The notes beneath the pieces were generated by a model. The model saw nothing but the letters and a program-made list of their open reading frames with translations, made no database searches and was not told the origin of the DNA. Shown here piece after piece: positions 10,226 to 22,000 of a stretch of DNA of 64,000 nt. The translations under genes and the position numbers were made by a program. Location: the NCBI RefSeq assembly GCF_910592395.1, contig NC_088309.1, positions 12,032,599 through 12,096,598 of the forward strand, in the 5' to 3' direction. This stretch comes from Lineus longissimus. Taxonomy: Eukaryota > Nemertea > Pilidiophora > Heteronemertea > Lineidae. Within the stretch, counting starts at the first letter, position 1, and every line of letters starts with the position of its first letter.

Positions 10226-11288
10226 CATAGGTCTCACAAGCCAGTGTCTCCAGCAGAACGAACGAGTAGGCCCGGGTCTGGGATGCGCACATTATACTGA
10301 ACTCCCAGCGGTATTGCTTCCGTTACCTCCGCCTATGCGCGCGTTGTCTGTAAAGCTTAGCAATGTCAATATAGTAATTAAGGGTCAAGATGGGGATGTG
10401 AGGCGTGTTCTGGAATCCTTCTGAGGTCAATCCTTTGTTCATAACCACTACGTACAACCCATACATTTTTTGATTGGAGACGTTCTGATGAGCACTTTCG
10501 ATGGATTTAATTTGATAGTTGCCACTAGGTGGCGCCACCTTTAGTACCACATGGGTCCTAGAAATGGTGTGAAATTGGTCCATAATAGACCTGATAGTGC
10601 CAAATTGCTCTAAAATGCGTCAGGTGTGGCAGTTATAGCGAATACCTCGCCCGCACAATATGCATACATTCAATCTGCCGTGCGAGTCTGGCGATAGTTG
10701 CGCGATAGGCCTAGTCATTAAGTCAATTCCTATCATTTCACTTCAAGTCAAATTTGATAAATGAAAAGCCGCGACACCTATATGTTATTTTATTTGATTT
10801 AAGAATAGTGTTCCCCTGGCTATGATCACACGGTTGTGGCTTTACGAAGAAATGAATATCATTTCACCAATCTATGATGACAAGGCGAACTTGACACACA
10901 TCACATACATCAGGCCTATTTTGGACCAATTTCACACCATTTCTTTTCTAGGACTCGTGTGGTACAAAAGGTGGCGCCACCTTAGTGGCAGCTATAAAAT
11001 CCATCAAAAGTGTTATAAACGTTTCCCCTGGGTCACCACAAATCTAAAAATGTATAGGTTCGGTAGTTTAATGAACAAAGGATTGACTTCAGAAGGATTC
11101 CAGAACATGCCTCACAACCCCATTCTGAACCATCAGAGTTAATCGGTCCGTTACCTCCGTTGGTGTAACAAAGTCCGAGTTGACGGAGTGGATCACAATC
11201 TTGAGGGTCAAGATGCGCAACCCAGACCCGAGCCGACTCGTCGTTGGTTCAGCTGGATACATTCTCCACACTGGCTTGTGAGACCTAT
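10226..11288. repeat. Large inverted duplication (arms ~370 bp, spacer ~315 bp)
   Basis: 10226-10593 and 10909-11288 are diverged reverse complements. Landmarks shared in opposite orientation are CAATCCTTTGTTCAT, CTGGAATCCTTCTGA, GTGGCGCCACCT, GGTGTGAAATTGGTCC and ATAGGTCTCACAAGCCAGTG. Both arms show the same scattered substitutions and small indels, so the duplication is old. It may be two copies of one repeat inserted head to head, or one foldback element. Peptide-like similarity between open frames on opposite strands here is a consequence of the repeat and not evidence of a gene. Confidence 0.8.
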
Positions 11289-12018
11289 CAATGGCGGTCA
11301 AAAAATCACAATTTCGATTTTGACACCTTAAATTCCCCTTATTCTCTTGTTTCGACTATCTGATTAACGCACTCATTGCACATGATGTAAGAAAATGTTA
11401 TTCTCCGCCGATTGACCCTAAACATATTTTAGGAATCGACATAACAGTATGAAATTCGCACAAGATTCGTGAAGAAATTCATTGTTTACAAAAGTGGAAC
11501 AAAACGGACTAGGTCGTACCGCCGTGCCGTGCATGCACTGCATGCGTGGCTGGCGTGGGGGGGGGGATGAATCAGAATGGACCTTTTCGAAGTTATTTGG
11601 CGCTGACTCATATGTTTCACCTGGCGCAAAGGATCGGTGGCTTAGGCCTTCTGACATACTCTGTACAGTGTACGCTTTGACCAAGGGAACGTTATCGTTA
11701 TCAAATATCATGTCCTGTAACCAAGCCCATACGAACCTCTTGACCCGAGTCGGAGACATGACTTTATCATGCAATCAGCACCAGGCCTAATAAATTTTAG
11801 TTTCAGAATTGAAATATCATTAACTCATTCAGCAAGTATAGTTAAGACTTTAGTCCAGACTTCAAGACAAACATGTATTTGTAGGACATGTGCCTTCATG
11901 TAGGCCTACACTGGAATGTCGTTATCTTTTTTTGAAATATTGAGTTGGTCATTTCTGATAAATGGTAATCTCTCGCTTTACAGAATAGATTCTGAATTGA
12001 GTGGATGTGATTTGTGCG

Positions 12019-15000
12019 ATGTCAGAAATGCATGGAGAAAAGAGAAAGACAGGAGGCGAAGTGAGTAGGAACGTCAAAGTTCCCAAAACGTCTACAGATG
12101 CTAAGCCTTGGGGTTCTCCTCACCGCAGGAATGATGACAAGCAAGCCACCTCTTCCAGCCAAGAGAGGAGAGGAACAAGCAGTGATTTGAAGAAATCTGG
12201 TCCAGTACCGTCAACGTCCCATGATTCTGCGAGGAAAAGTCTGAAATACGGCAATGTTGCATCGGTGAAGAGGAGACTTATCTCGCCAAAGGAGGGAGAA
12301 AAGCGTGCCAGTAAAAATGAAAAGAGTGGACACACTCCCCCTGGGAACACCTTGTCTCCTCATCGAACGAGTCTACAGCGAACCCCTCCTCATTTGAGAA
12401 AATATTTCCTTCGTTCACCCATCAAAACTTCTCCGTTAAAAGGGGCTTCTTTGCTCACTACCCCCGTCAAGAGCCCATTGCGTAGAACAATTAAATCACC
12501 AGGTCAGTCGATTTCACCCCAGCGATCGGGACATATGTGGAGGAGGTTACCCAACAGAAATTCTAGAGAATGTTCACCTTATAAGCTACGCTCTCCCGCT
12601 CGGAAGACTACTACCCCAGGGAAGTCAAACAAGTCTAAACATGAAGATGAACTGAATCTGTCTTCAGATGCAGGGCTGGAGCACCTTAAACTGTTGAGTG
12701 AACAACTCTCGTCGCTCAACCAAGATAGTGGCGCGTTGACGACAGCGATGTACGACTCAGAACATAGGAAACAGACTCCGGATAAAACTAAGAGAACTCC
12801 TGGGAAACTGCGGACATCTGACAAAGATAAGTGAGTCGAATGTGTTTTTTTAATTCTAAATTTTAGACACATTAAGTTTGTGTTACTTGCCTCATCGCTC
12901 AAACCAGATTGATTAATCAACATTTCAAATGTCATTCGACCAAGTACCGGTACTCATTGCTGTCACTGGCTTAGTGTGAAAAAATCCTATTTGATTGCAT
13001 TGACATATACTGCCACCTTGTGGTGAGCACCTATGCAAAGAAATTGTTCCCCACGAAGATGTATTTTGAAAATATGTAATCTATCTGACATGTGATCGCA
13101 TACTAACTCATTTGTTATGTAGTTCGTATAAAAGTTCTTGGATCTTGTATGCCTGGCATATAGAAAAATGTTTACAAAATTTTCAAGTGTGACTTGATGC
13201 ATTTTTTGCAGTACGGAAGTAAGAAAGTCCAGGAGTCCTGCAAGGTCTTTGCCGAGCACCTCGAAGAAATCGATTTCACCTTTGGGTGCAGTTGATGATG
13301 ATGATGATGATGACATGTGGGACAGCTGCGATAGTGATGACTCGACAGAATTGAATATCGTGGAGCCAGATCTTGACCTGGAGGCTGTGTTAGATACTCA
13401 AGCTGATAAGAATAAATTGACTGTCTTGAATGTCAAAAATATTTTACATGTAAGTTTAGTTTCTTACACAGTGTGTATAGCTGAATGACTTTTGACTACA
13501 ATTCTTTGATCTGGACTTCTATCTATGACACTTCTTCATGGACAGATTGTCAGTCTGACAAGACAGCTTGTCCGTAATATGAATTGTTGTGATGTAGCAG
13601 TTTGGGAAAATATATCCAAGCAGAAAGGTAGAAAGAAGTGTTCATCTCGAAAGCTTGTGGATTAAAATATGGTTTTGTAGAACCCATGGCCTTCGATAAG
13701 GAATTTAAAGTGCATTGTATTGTTTTTGGAAGCTCTATTCCAGGACATTTTAAATACTATTTCACTGGCATTTAGAAATCGTTTGGATGTAATGTTGAAA
13801 TATTGAAACTTCCTCATAACTTCCAGGGCCCTGTTGTTAGAAAGCATGTTGGCTTATAGCATCATGTTGACATGTTGTTTCATGTACATCAATGCAGCAT
13901 GATGTTATGAGCGAACATGCTTTCTAACAACCGGACCCTGCATCATGTGCATGTCACCTATTGAGTATAAAAGTGCATAAATAGAATCCTGTGTTTCCAG
14001 AACTTTGCTCTAGGACATTTTAAATGCTATTAAACGTTACTAAATGTAGTACTTACATGTATATTGATTTTGGTATTTTTTTGGCATTTATGTTGAAATA
14101 TTGATACCCCCTTATTGTTTCCAGCACGTCATTACAAATGAACATGTTGTCGCCATGGTGCGCAGTAAACTACTGAAGGAGGACCCAACGGACAAATCAT
14201 TTGAACCCAAGATGACGCGGTCCAAGGTCAAGGAAATCATGGAAACTGGTCAGGTGAGTGCGGCCGAGATCATCGATGAAAGAATTGGTTCCTCTTACTA
14301 TTCAGTGCAACTAAATTACGCAATTGCGAAATATTTTTTAATGAGGGTTAAAACCCTTAAATTTGTTAGATGTGTTGAGATGTTGGAGTAGACTAACTCC
14401 TGTGTGGTTTAGACGTGGTAACTCGTAGACACCCCTAGACCTCTTTCTCAGTGTTTGCTTCCCTTAAAGATATTCCCACAGCACTCTAAGTCATTGTTTG
14501 TGTTGCCATAGCTGTGTATAGATGGCACCCCATCCCACTCCACCACCCCAAAAGGCTCCAGAAAAAATTATGAGTGTAAGAAAATATCAGAAAACGTCCT
14601 TTTACATAGGTATGAGCAATTTAAAATAACAAACAACAATTTCTTACAATTTTATTTCAGCAAATAGCTGTCGTACACGTAACTAAAAGAAATGAACACT
14701 GTGCAGTCACTCTTGAAAAGTAGATGGACAGTTAAGGGGTTAAACCTGGGCACTTGGACCAAAATGTGGAAGATGACGGTTGACTCACTTGCATTTGATG
14801 CGATTTTCCAGTCTTGTGTCTGACACTGGCAGAGTTCATAATATCGAAAGAGAACTGTTCCTGAAATCTACTTGAACTTTAATTTTCAGATGCCGCATCC
14901 CTGGCCCATCTCTCCCATCAAGAAGCAAGAGAAAGAGAAACCAGTGACGATCATGGAGCTGTCCTTCTCCGATGAGGAGGATGATGAATATGACCCTCAG

Positions 15001-18000
15001 AAGGATCCCCCAGTAGTAAGTTGGCTGTTTGGATTTAAGAGAACAATACAAAAAAGTCATAGTTTCCACTGTAGTGACGAAACTGGAAACTGACTTTCTC
15101 AGGCATTGGGTTGATTTCGACGGAAGCTATTGGCAATGATTACTGGCCGCAAATCCTGTGAAAGCAGTGTTTAGCCACTGCAGTAATATCACTCCGTAGA
15201 CCGAGTACTTTTCTTTGAATGTGGAGGCTCAGTTTGATATCATGTCAGTGTTTGAAACTGACTGAAAAACCTTTTGACCATCAACATCAGAATCTTACTT
15301 GAAAATGTCGTAAATAGGCATAACGTCCTTGGTGTCTCACAGCGTGCAGCAAATCAGTTTCATTAAGCTTGATTTAACCACATCACTACGGGATGTTCAG
15401 TGATGATATTTTTTGTACTATTCGTGGCAATTACATAACACCCTGCATTGCCTCATGTATTGTGGTACTGCATCATGAAGACATCAGACTGAAATTTGAT
15501 CGACTGGAGCATGTGGACCTTAATATATGGGTCTCCGTATGTGTGAAGTGTGAAGTGTGAAGTGTTTTCTTAAAAGTCTGAGTGTAAGGTACTGGATTGT
15601 GTTCAATAACTTATTCATCAGATCCCTTCCCTTAGTGGATTGTTTGGCCAGTGTAATATCTTTACTCCAAGGCCGCACAGATCTGTGATTAACTGATCTA
15701 AAACTTTTCTTGACTTTTAGTGCGACAGTGATGGAGAAGATTCAGAGAGCTTCATCTCCTTGTCGCAGACAAGCGAATTCGGTTCCCCTTGTCCAACGAC
15801 ACCATCGACCCCTAAGCTATGGCCTGCTTTTGCCAGGGATGATGACACTCCCAAAGGAAGGGGCTCAACACCCGTGCAGTTAATGCTTAGTCCCCAGGTA
15901 AGGATAGGCCCAGAGTTGGCTACATTCTTGCAAATTCTGTCAAATTCTGTGATATTTCTGGGAGCTTGATCTCAACCAAGACCCTCTTAGCTCCTGGGTT
16001 ATGATGAATTTTTTACTACTTAAATGGTATTTTGAATTGAAATTAAATCCTTTAAATACCAAAGTCCTCCCTCAAAACCCTCAACTACGGCTTGGGATTT
16101 GGTATTCCAACGTAGACCTCCCACATTTTGTTCAATTCCTTAATCATTTCTTACCACAACTCCTTCGTAATTGACAGTGATTATGAAACCGAAATTGTTT
16201 CAGCATCCCATTGAAATTAGCGAAACTATGGCAGTACATGAAGCTCACAGATTCTTTTGATTCAGCAACATCTCCCTCCTCCCCTCTCACTCTCAGCTAG
16301 CAGGGGACTGCCCTCAAAAAGCCCTAATCTTTTATTCTCTGTGTTTAAACTCATGCTGTCACTTTATGATACGAAAAAAAGAAAAAGAATTGTTTGAACG
16401 AGGTCGGCCTACTGCTCTATTGGCCACTTTAACCGGTACATTTAGTATGGTTTTCTGCAATCCCCTTTTGTTGTCACACACTTACGGTTTCTTTTTCCTG
16501 TGTTTCCAGGGGCTAATGGGACCACCCCTTCCACCAAGTCATTTGCTCAGCAATCTAAGGACACGTTTAAATGACATTCCTTCTGTGGAATTGGATGAGG
16601 TAGGTGAAAAGACAAAGAGAGCATCACAAAAATAAAGAGGCAGAACAATTTCATAGTTAACAGTGTTGGTACCGGGTCTGAAGAAATGGGAGCTGTTGAC
16701 GCTGTGTCGATACCTTTAGCTAAAGTACACCAAAATGCCCCCTTGCGCACACTTACACAAGAAACAGTTGGGGGCGTATGCCTTGCTTTGGGTTGCCCTT
16801 GTTGTTCAAGTGACTTGTCCAACACCTTGAGCTAATGTGCTTAGCAGGCACTGTTTAATACATTTGCTGTGACGTAGTGCCACACTTGACGCAAATCTCA
16901 AAAATAGAGGCAAAGATTTGTCAGTTTACAGTATCAAAATTCTTTGATGTTTTTTTCAGGAAGATGAGGAGACAATAGCCACCAGAACGAGGTCAAAGCT
17001 GCCACTGACGGACACCCCTTTGGATGAAATTGAGTCCAACTTCGTCGCACCCGATATCACACCAGATCTGTATGACACTCAGTGTGATGATAAAGAATGG
17101 GGCTTCTTTTTGACGGGGTTGATGAAAACAGGAGGTAAGCGTCAAATTACTGTCTCATCAATCAATATTTGAATCTATGGCAATCTGAGTTTAAGTCGAT
17201 GTGATAATGTTGGTGTTCCTGCTGACACACTGGCAGCCAGTCGCTTTTGTGGTAACTTCATCATAAAAAGACAGGGGGAAAAAGTGGCCATGCTGCTGGA
17301 ACAGTGTAAAAACATTTACTTTACGTCAGCTGCATGTTAGAGATTTCTACCGCAGTCATCAGTCTTCTTGATGGTTGTCATATTTACCGAAATATAATCA
17401 TCTAAAACTTCTGAATTGATTTGCACAATAAAAAAATTACCTTTTATTTTTGAATTTGTGCATTGCAGATCCAGACCTGAACGACACCCTTGATGATGAG
17501 CAGAATGATCCCGAGTACAACTTCTTGGCAGAAGAAGAGGATGATGACGAAGACGAAATGAGAGATGATCGTGCTGTCAAAGTGTCAAGTAAGTCACAGT
17601 CCACGACTGAGTCCTCGTAATTGAGATTGAATAGGAGATGAATGTGTATAATGTTTTTTTAGATGCACGTGATAATGGCACTTTGCCTGAGCTAACTCAT
17701 CCAACTTATAGCAAAATACACCAAAATATGGACAATAGCTAACAGGCTGCTATGTTTCATACAAAAGCAGTTGACAGGTTTTTGCTGAACTTTTCCCTTT
17801 TTGTCATAAGAGTCATTGTAATTCTTGAATGTGACACTTTTTTTCAGAGAAGGAATTGAATGAACTTCTGGATGAACTGTTTGAAGCGTATGGTGGTGCT
17901 GATATTCTTGATGATGAAGAAGCTGACACTACTCTCACACCAAGTTATAATGTCCCTGCTCCAATGAAGTAAGTCAAGTTTCATCTACTGTTAACCAAGT

Positions 18001-19005
18001 AATATTTGCATGCCTTTTATTTTTGTGTTCACAGGCAATTGTAGAATGATATGGCTGAGAAAATGGAAATCTAAGTTAAATTTTCTATACGGAGTTGACA
18101 AAATGCCAAAGTTCCTATTTCAAGGAACCACAAAAAAAATGGCCACAAATATTTCTGGTTTTACAGTATTTGCAGGATTGTTGTCTTGAATATCTTATCA
18201 TTGAATGTAGTGCCAGTCAACTACTTCATTGCCACACTCAAACCAGCCCTTGTAGCATTGTCGTACTTCCTGTCAAATGAGTGTATATTATTACCGGTGT
18301 ACATTCCAGGCTGAATGAAAGTCAGAAAGCTGTAGTGATGGTTGAAGTCGAACAAGAAGAGAGAAAAAATGACATAATGGAGAAACTGCCTGATCAGATC
18401 CCTGTGATATCTGCTACGGAGAAACAACAGTTAGATGATCAGATGAGAAAGGTATGTTTCATAAAGTTCTTTTGGGGTGCAACTTCTGTTATGAGGTACT
18501 GATCTTCTCTTGTGATTCTGCCTGCCCAGTTACTTTCAAAAAGTGAACTATGACTGCATGTTGGTCCCTTCTGGCCTGATACTCTGTCCCTCCCAGTCAA
18601 AAAGTGAGCTGGTCCCTTCTGGCCTGAAGCTCTCTCCCTCCAAATTGTCTGTAGCCCTATCTACTTCCTTAACTTGACCAGTGTGGTCATTATTTGGTGA
18701 GGCTTGGTCTCCTGTGTAACAGTTTCAGTCCTTGTTGGTCATCTTGAAACACTTTTAGGCAGAAAGTATTCATAAGGGTGATAATAGCTTGTTGAGCTTT
18801 AGATTGAGTTGCCAGCGAACAGATACTTTCCTAATGGCAACATGATGGTTTGAGCAATTAAAAACCAACAGTCCAGATACTTCTGTCCTGAAATTACCAT
18901 AGCTTATTGAAAACCAGATACAAGAACAATCATGGTCTTATACCAATATTTTTAGCTCATCTCTTAGCAGAGGTGAGCTTATCCCATACCGTGGCGTCCG
19001 TCGTC

Positions 19006-19036
<31 letters not shown>

Positions 19037-22000
19037 GTCGTCGTCCGTTAGCAGGGCACGTTTCGTAACTGTTAGAGCTATTGAGTTGAAACTTGGTACA
19101 CATGTACCCTTATGTAATGACACCTTGGAGACCAAGTTTCGGTCCGATTTGTTTCATAGTTTGGCCACCAGGGGGCCAAACGTTAAAAGTGAAAATATGC
19201 AATATCTCCCTTAATAGTAGTCGGGAAATTTTGAAAAAAATATGGTAGGTACTTCTAGCAAAGGTGCATCATATATCCTCCGGGTTTTTGATTTGACCTC
19301 CTTTTCAAGGTCACAGAGGGCAAATGGTGTAAATTGGCCGTTAGGATGTAACGATGGCACGTTTCTAAACTGCAATGACTATTGATACCAAATTTGGTAC
19401 ACATTTACCCCTTAGTCAGGTGATCTCAGGGACCGAAGTTTGGTCCAATATGATTCACCACTTGACCACCAGGGGGCAAAATCCCAAAACCTTAAAAATG
19501 TGATTATTCCTTAACTTCTTGCCCGATTGCCACCAATTTGATATCATGGGTACATCTAACCACCATACAGTATATGTCACATAGGTTTTTAATTTGACCT
19601 TCTTGTCAAGGTCACAGAGGTCAAATGGTGTAAATTCGCCGTCAGGCCGTAACTATGGCACGTTTCTTAACTGCAATGACTATTGATCACAAATTAAGTA
19701 CACATGTACCCCTTGGTCAGGTGATCTCAGGTACCGAAGTTTGGTGCGATCTGATTTGCCGTTTGGCCTCCAGGGAGGGGGCCAAATCCTAAATTCTTCA
19801 AAATGCCATTATTCCTAGTAATGACTTGCCCGATTGGCACCAATTTTATATCATAGGTACATCTAATTCTAACAACCATTCAATGTGTCACCCGGGTCTT
19901 CTTTGATTTGACCTACTTTTCAAGGTCACAGAGGTCGAATGTACTGTAAATTGGCCATTTTGGGGAAATTGTAATTGCTTGGACCTACATCAAACCTAAC
20001 ACTACATGACACAATACCATGCTCTTTACCCATCTTTCCTCCACATGAGGTGAGCACAATGGCCCTGGCCATTTCATTTCGGTCAGCTCTAACTCTTTAA
20101 GAGTTCGTGATAATTTCCCACATTGATACTTAATATATTTAACCTCCAATTTCAGCATACACAGCTTCTGCTGCAAGTTGGTGTCCTTGCAGTCGATACA
20201 CCTGGCCTAGAAAGTCCAGCCAATACGTGCAGGTTTCTTTTGGTGAGTGAATGACTAGCTTGGGGAGAATCCGTGCATAGTGTTGATAGTTATTACTTTT
20301 GGGGAAGTCAATGATGATTTACTGAACGAACCTTAACACCCTATACACTAGAGTACTGACATTATTACTTATGTGAATTTACTGTACACAACTTTAATAC
20401 CTATACACAGAATACTGTCCTTTTAGGTAACTGCCCCCTGCTATCAGCAAATACAACATATACGGTAGTTACCTTTCCTTTCAGAATGAATTGCAGAGGT
20501 TTGCCACTCACTCTCCAGCGGGAATGCGGTCTGTTTTCAACACCTTTAACCTGTCGTCAGCCAATGAAGCCATGCAGTCCTACACAAGACACCCCGGGGA
20601 AGAATCCCCATCAGATGGCAACTCTGCTCAGTCAAGTAGTAAGAAAGTTAATGTCCGCAATGGTAAGTGATGCGTTCCACTGGCAGTCCCCAAAACTGTC
20701 GCAGGATTATCCGAGCAAACAAACTTATGCACCAAAGTTCTCCGCAGGTGCTTTTGACCTCTTGAACTGAAGTGCAGAGCTTCATTTGAGTAATTGAACT
20801 CTTGAACTGTCCAGACCAGTCTACGCGAGGTGAACACCCTCGACAAAATGTCAACAGACCCTGAAACTGACCTTTTTTAGAAGACATTTGATGCAACTCA
20901 AAAAGTAGGTGGTGAAAACTGCACCAAAAAATCTTACTTTACTAACAGGAGGTGTAGAGATGTTCACAACTTTCAAAAAAAAAATTGCTTAATTAGTTCA
21001 AGATCACATTGCCTCATATTCTTTTTGTATCTTGAGATAGCTTGCAAGCAAAAACCCCATCCAAGTGGAGAGTTCCTTGAAACGGACTTATACCTAGTCC
21101 TAGTGAAATACCAAATCACCAAGCCAGTAAATGCAATGTGTGCAAAACAGAAGTGTTTCCGTGGACCATTTTTATACATTGGCAGCATACCAAAGGGGCC
21201 AGCATGTTAGGAAAATTGAAGAAAAAAATTATTGTTTGAGGAAAATAAATCAAAACCTCCTGACAAGAGTGGACACAGAAGAAGATTCAGTTCGATTCCT
21301 CAGAAACGTTATGGATGTAACAACCTTGCACCTTTCTGATTATGCCTTGCCTTGATTGCAGCTACAAGTCCAGAGCAGCTTGATATCCATCAGAAGCGAT
21401 GGTTTGCATTGTGCGATGCATGTATCTACCCGAGACTTCTGCCCCTGGCTAAGTTCCATCCTCCCCACGTGCAGGTCAAGGATAAACCACTGTTCACCGA
21501 CGCAGAGACAAAGTGAGTACCTTTCTGGAAGAGCGTTGGTCTATTGATCGAGAGGTATCGGGTTTAAAATATAATATTGAGTTGAGAGTTTGAACTTTGA
21601 CATATTAGCTCAAAAAGCAATGTTGGGTGATTTGTGATGTAGAGTAGGGGGAAACCACGACCCTGAACGACACCTAGGCTGTCAGAGAGAGTTGCTTTCT
21701 CTATCATATGAGTATACAGCTTGGCTGGGAATCAAACCTGGGACCTCAAGAGGTGACAGGGGCTGATGTTTCCACTGGGTCATGCTGACACCCCAGTGGG
21801 TTTGCATCACTACTTGGTAACCTAACTGGTCGAGTTCAAGTAAGTGCTTTATAGCTGCTCTTTGAAATCCCTGAAAGTGCTCTGTTGAGGCAAGGATAAT
21901 GATAATCCCAAAATGCTTTTAGTAATTGTACTTCACCATAGAACAATGTAGAAAGTAGCTACCATGTAAAAATAATTATTTACTTGATTATGATGATATT

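Noticed and set aside
10323-11142. Two proteins on opposite strands sharing MNKGLTSEGFQN
   Set aside because: The similarity comes from the inverted duplication of non-coding DNA; neither frame has a start context or domain.
18949-20078. Helitron assignment for the TTTTTAGCTCACCT repeat on the basis of its 3' hairpin
   Set aside because: The second copy has an 11-bp target duplication and the 3' end lacks the CTRR terminus expected of Helitrons.
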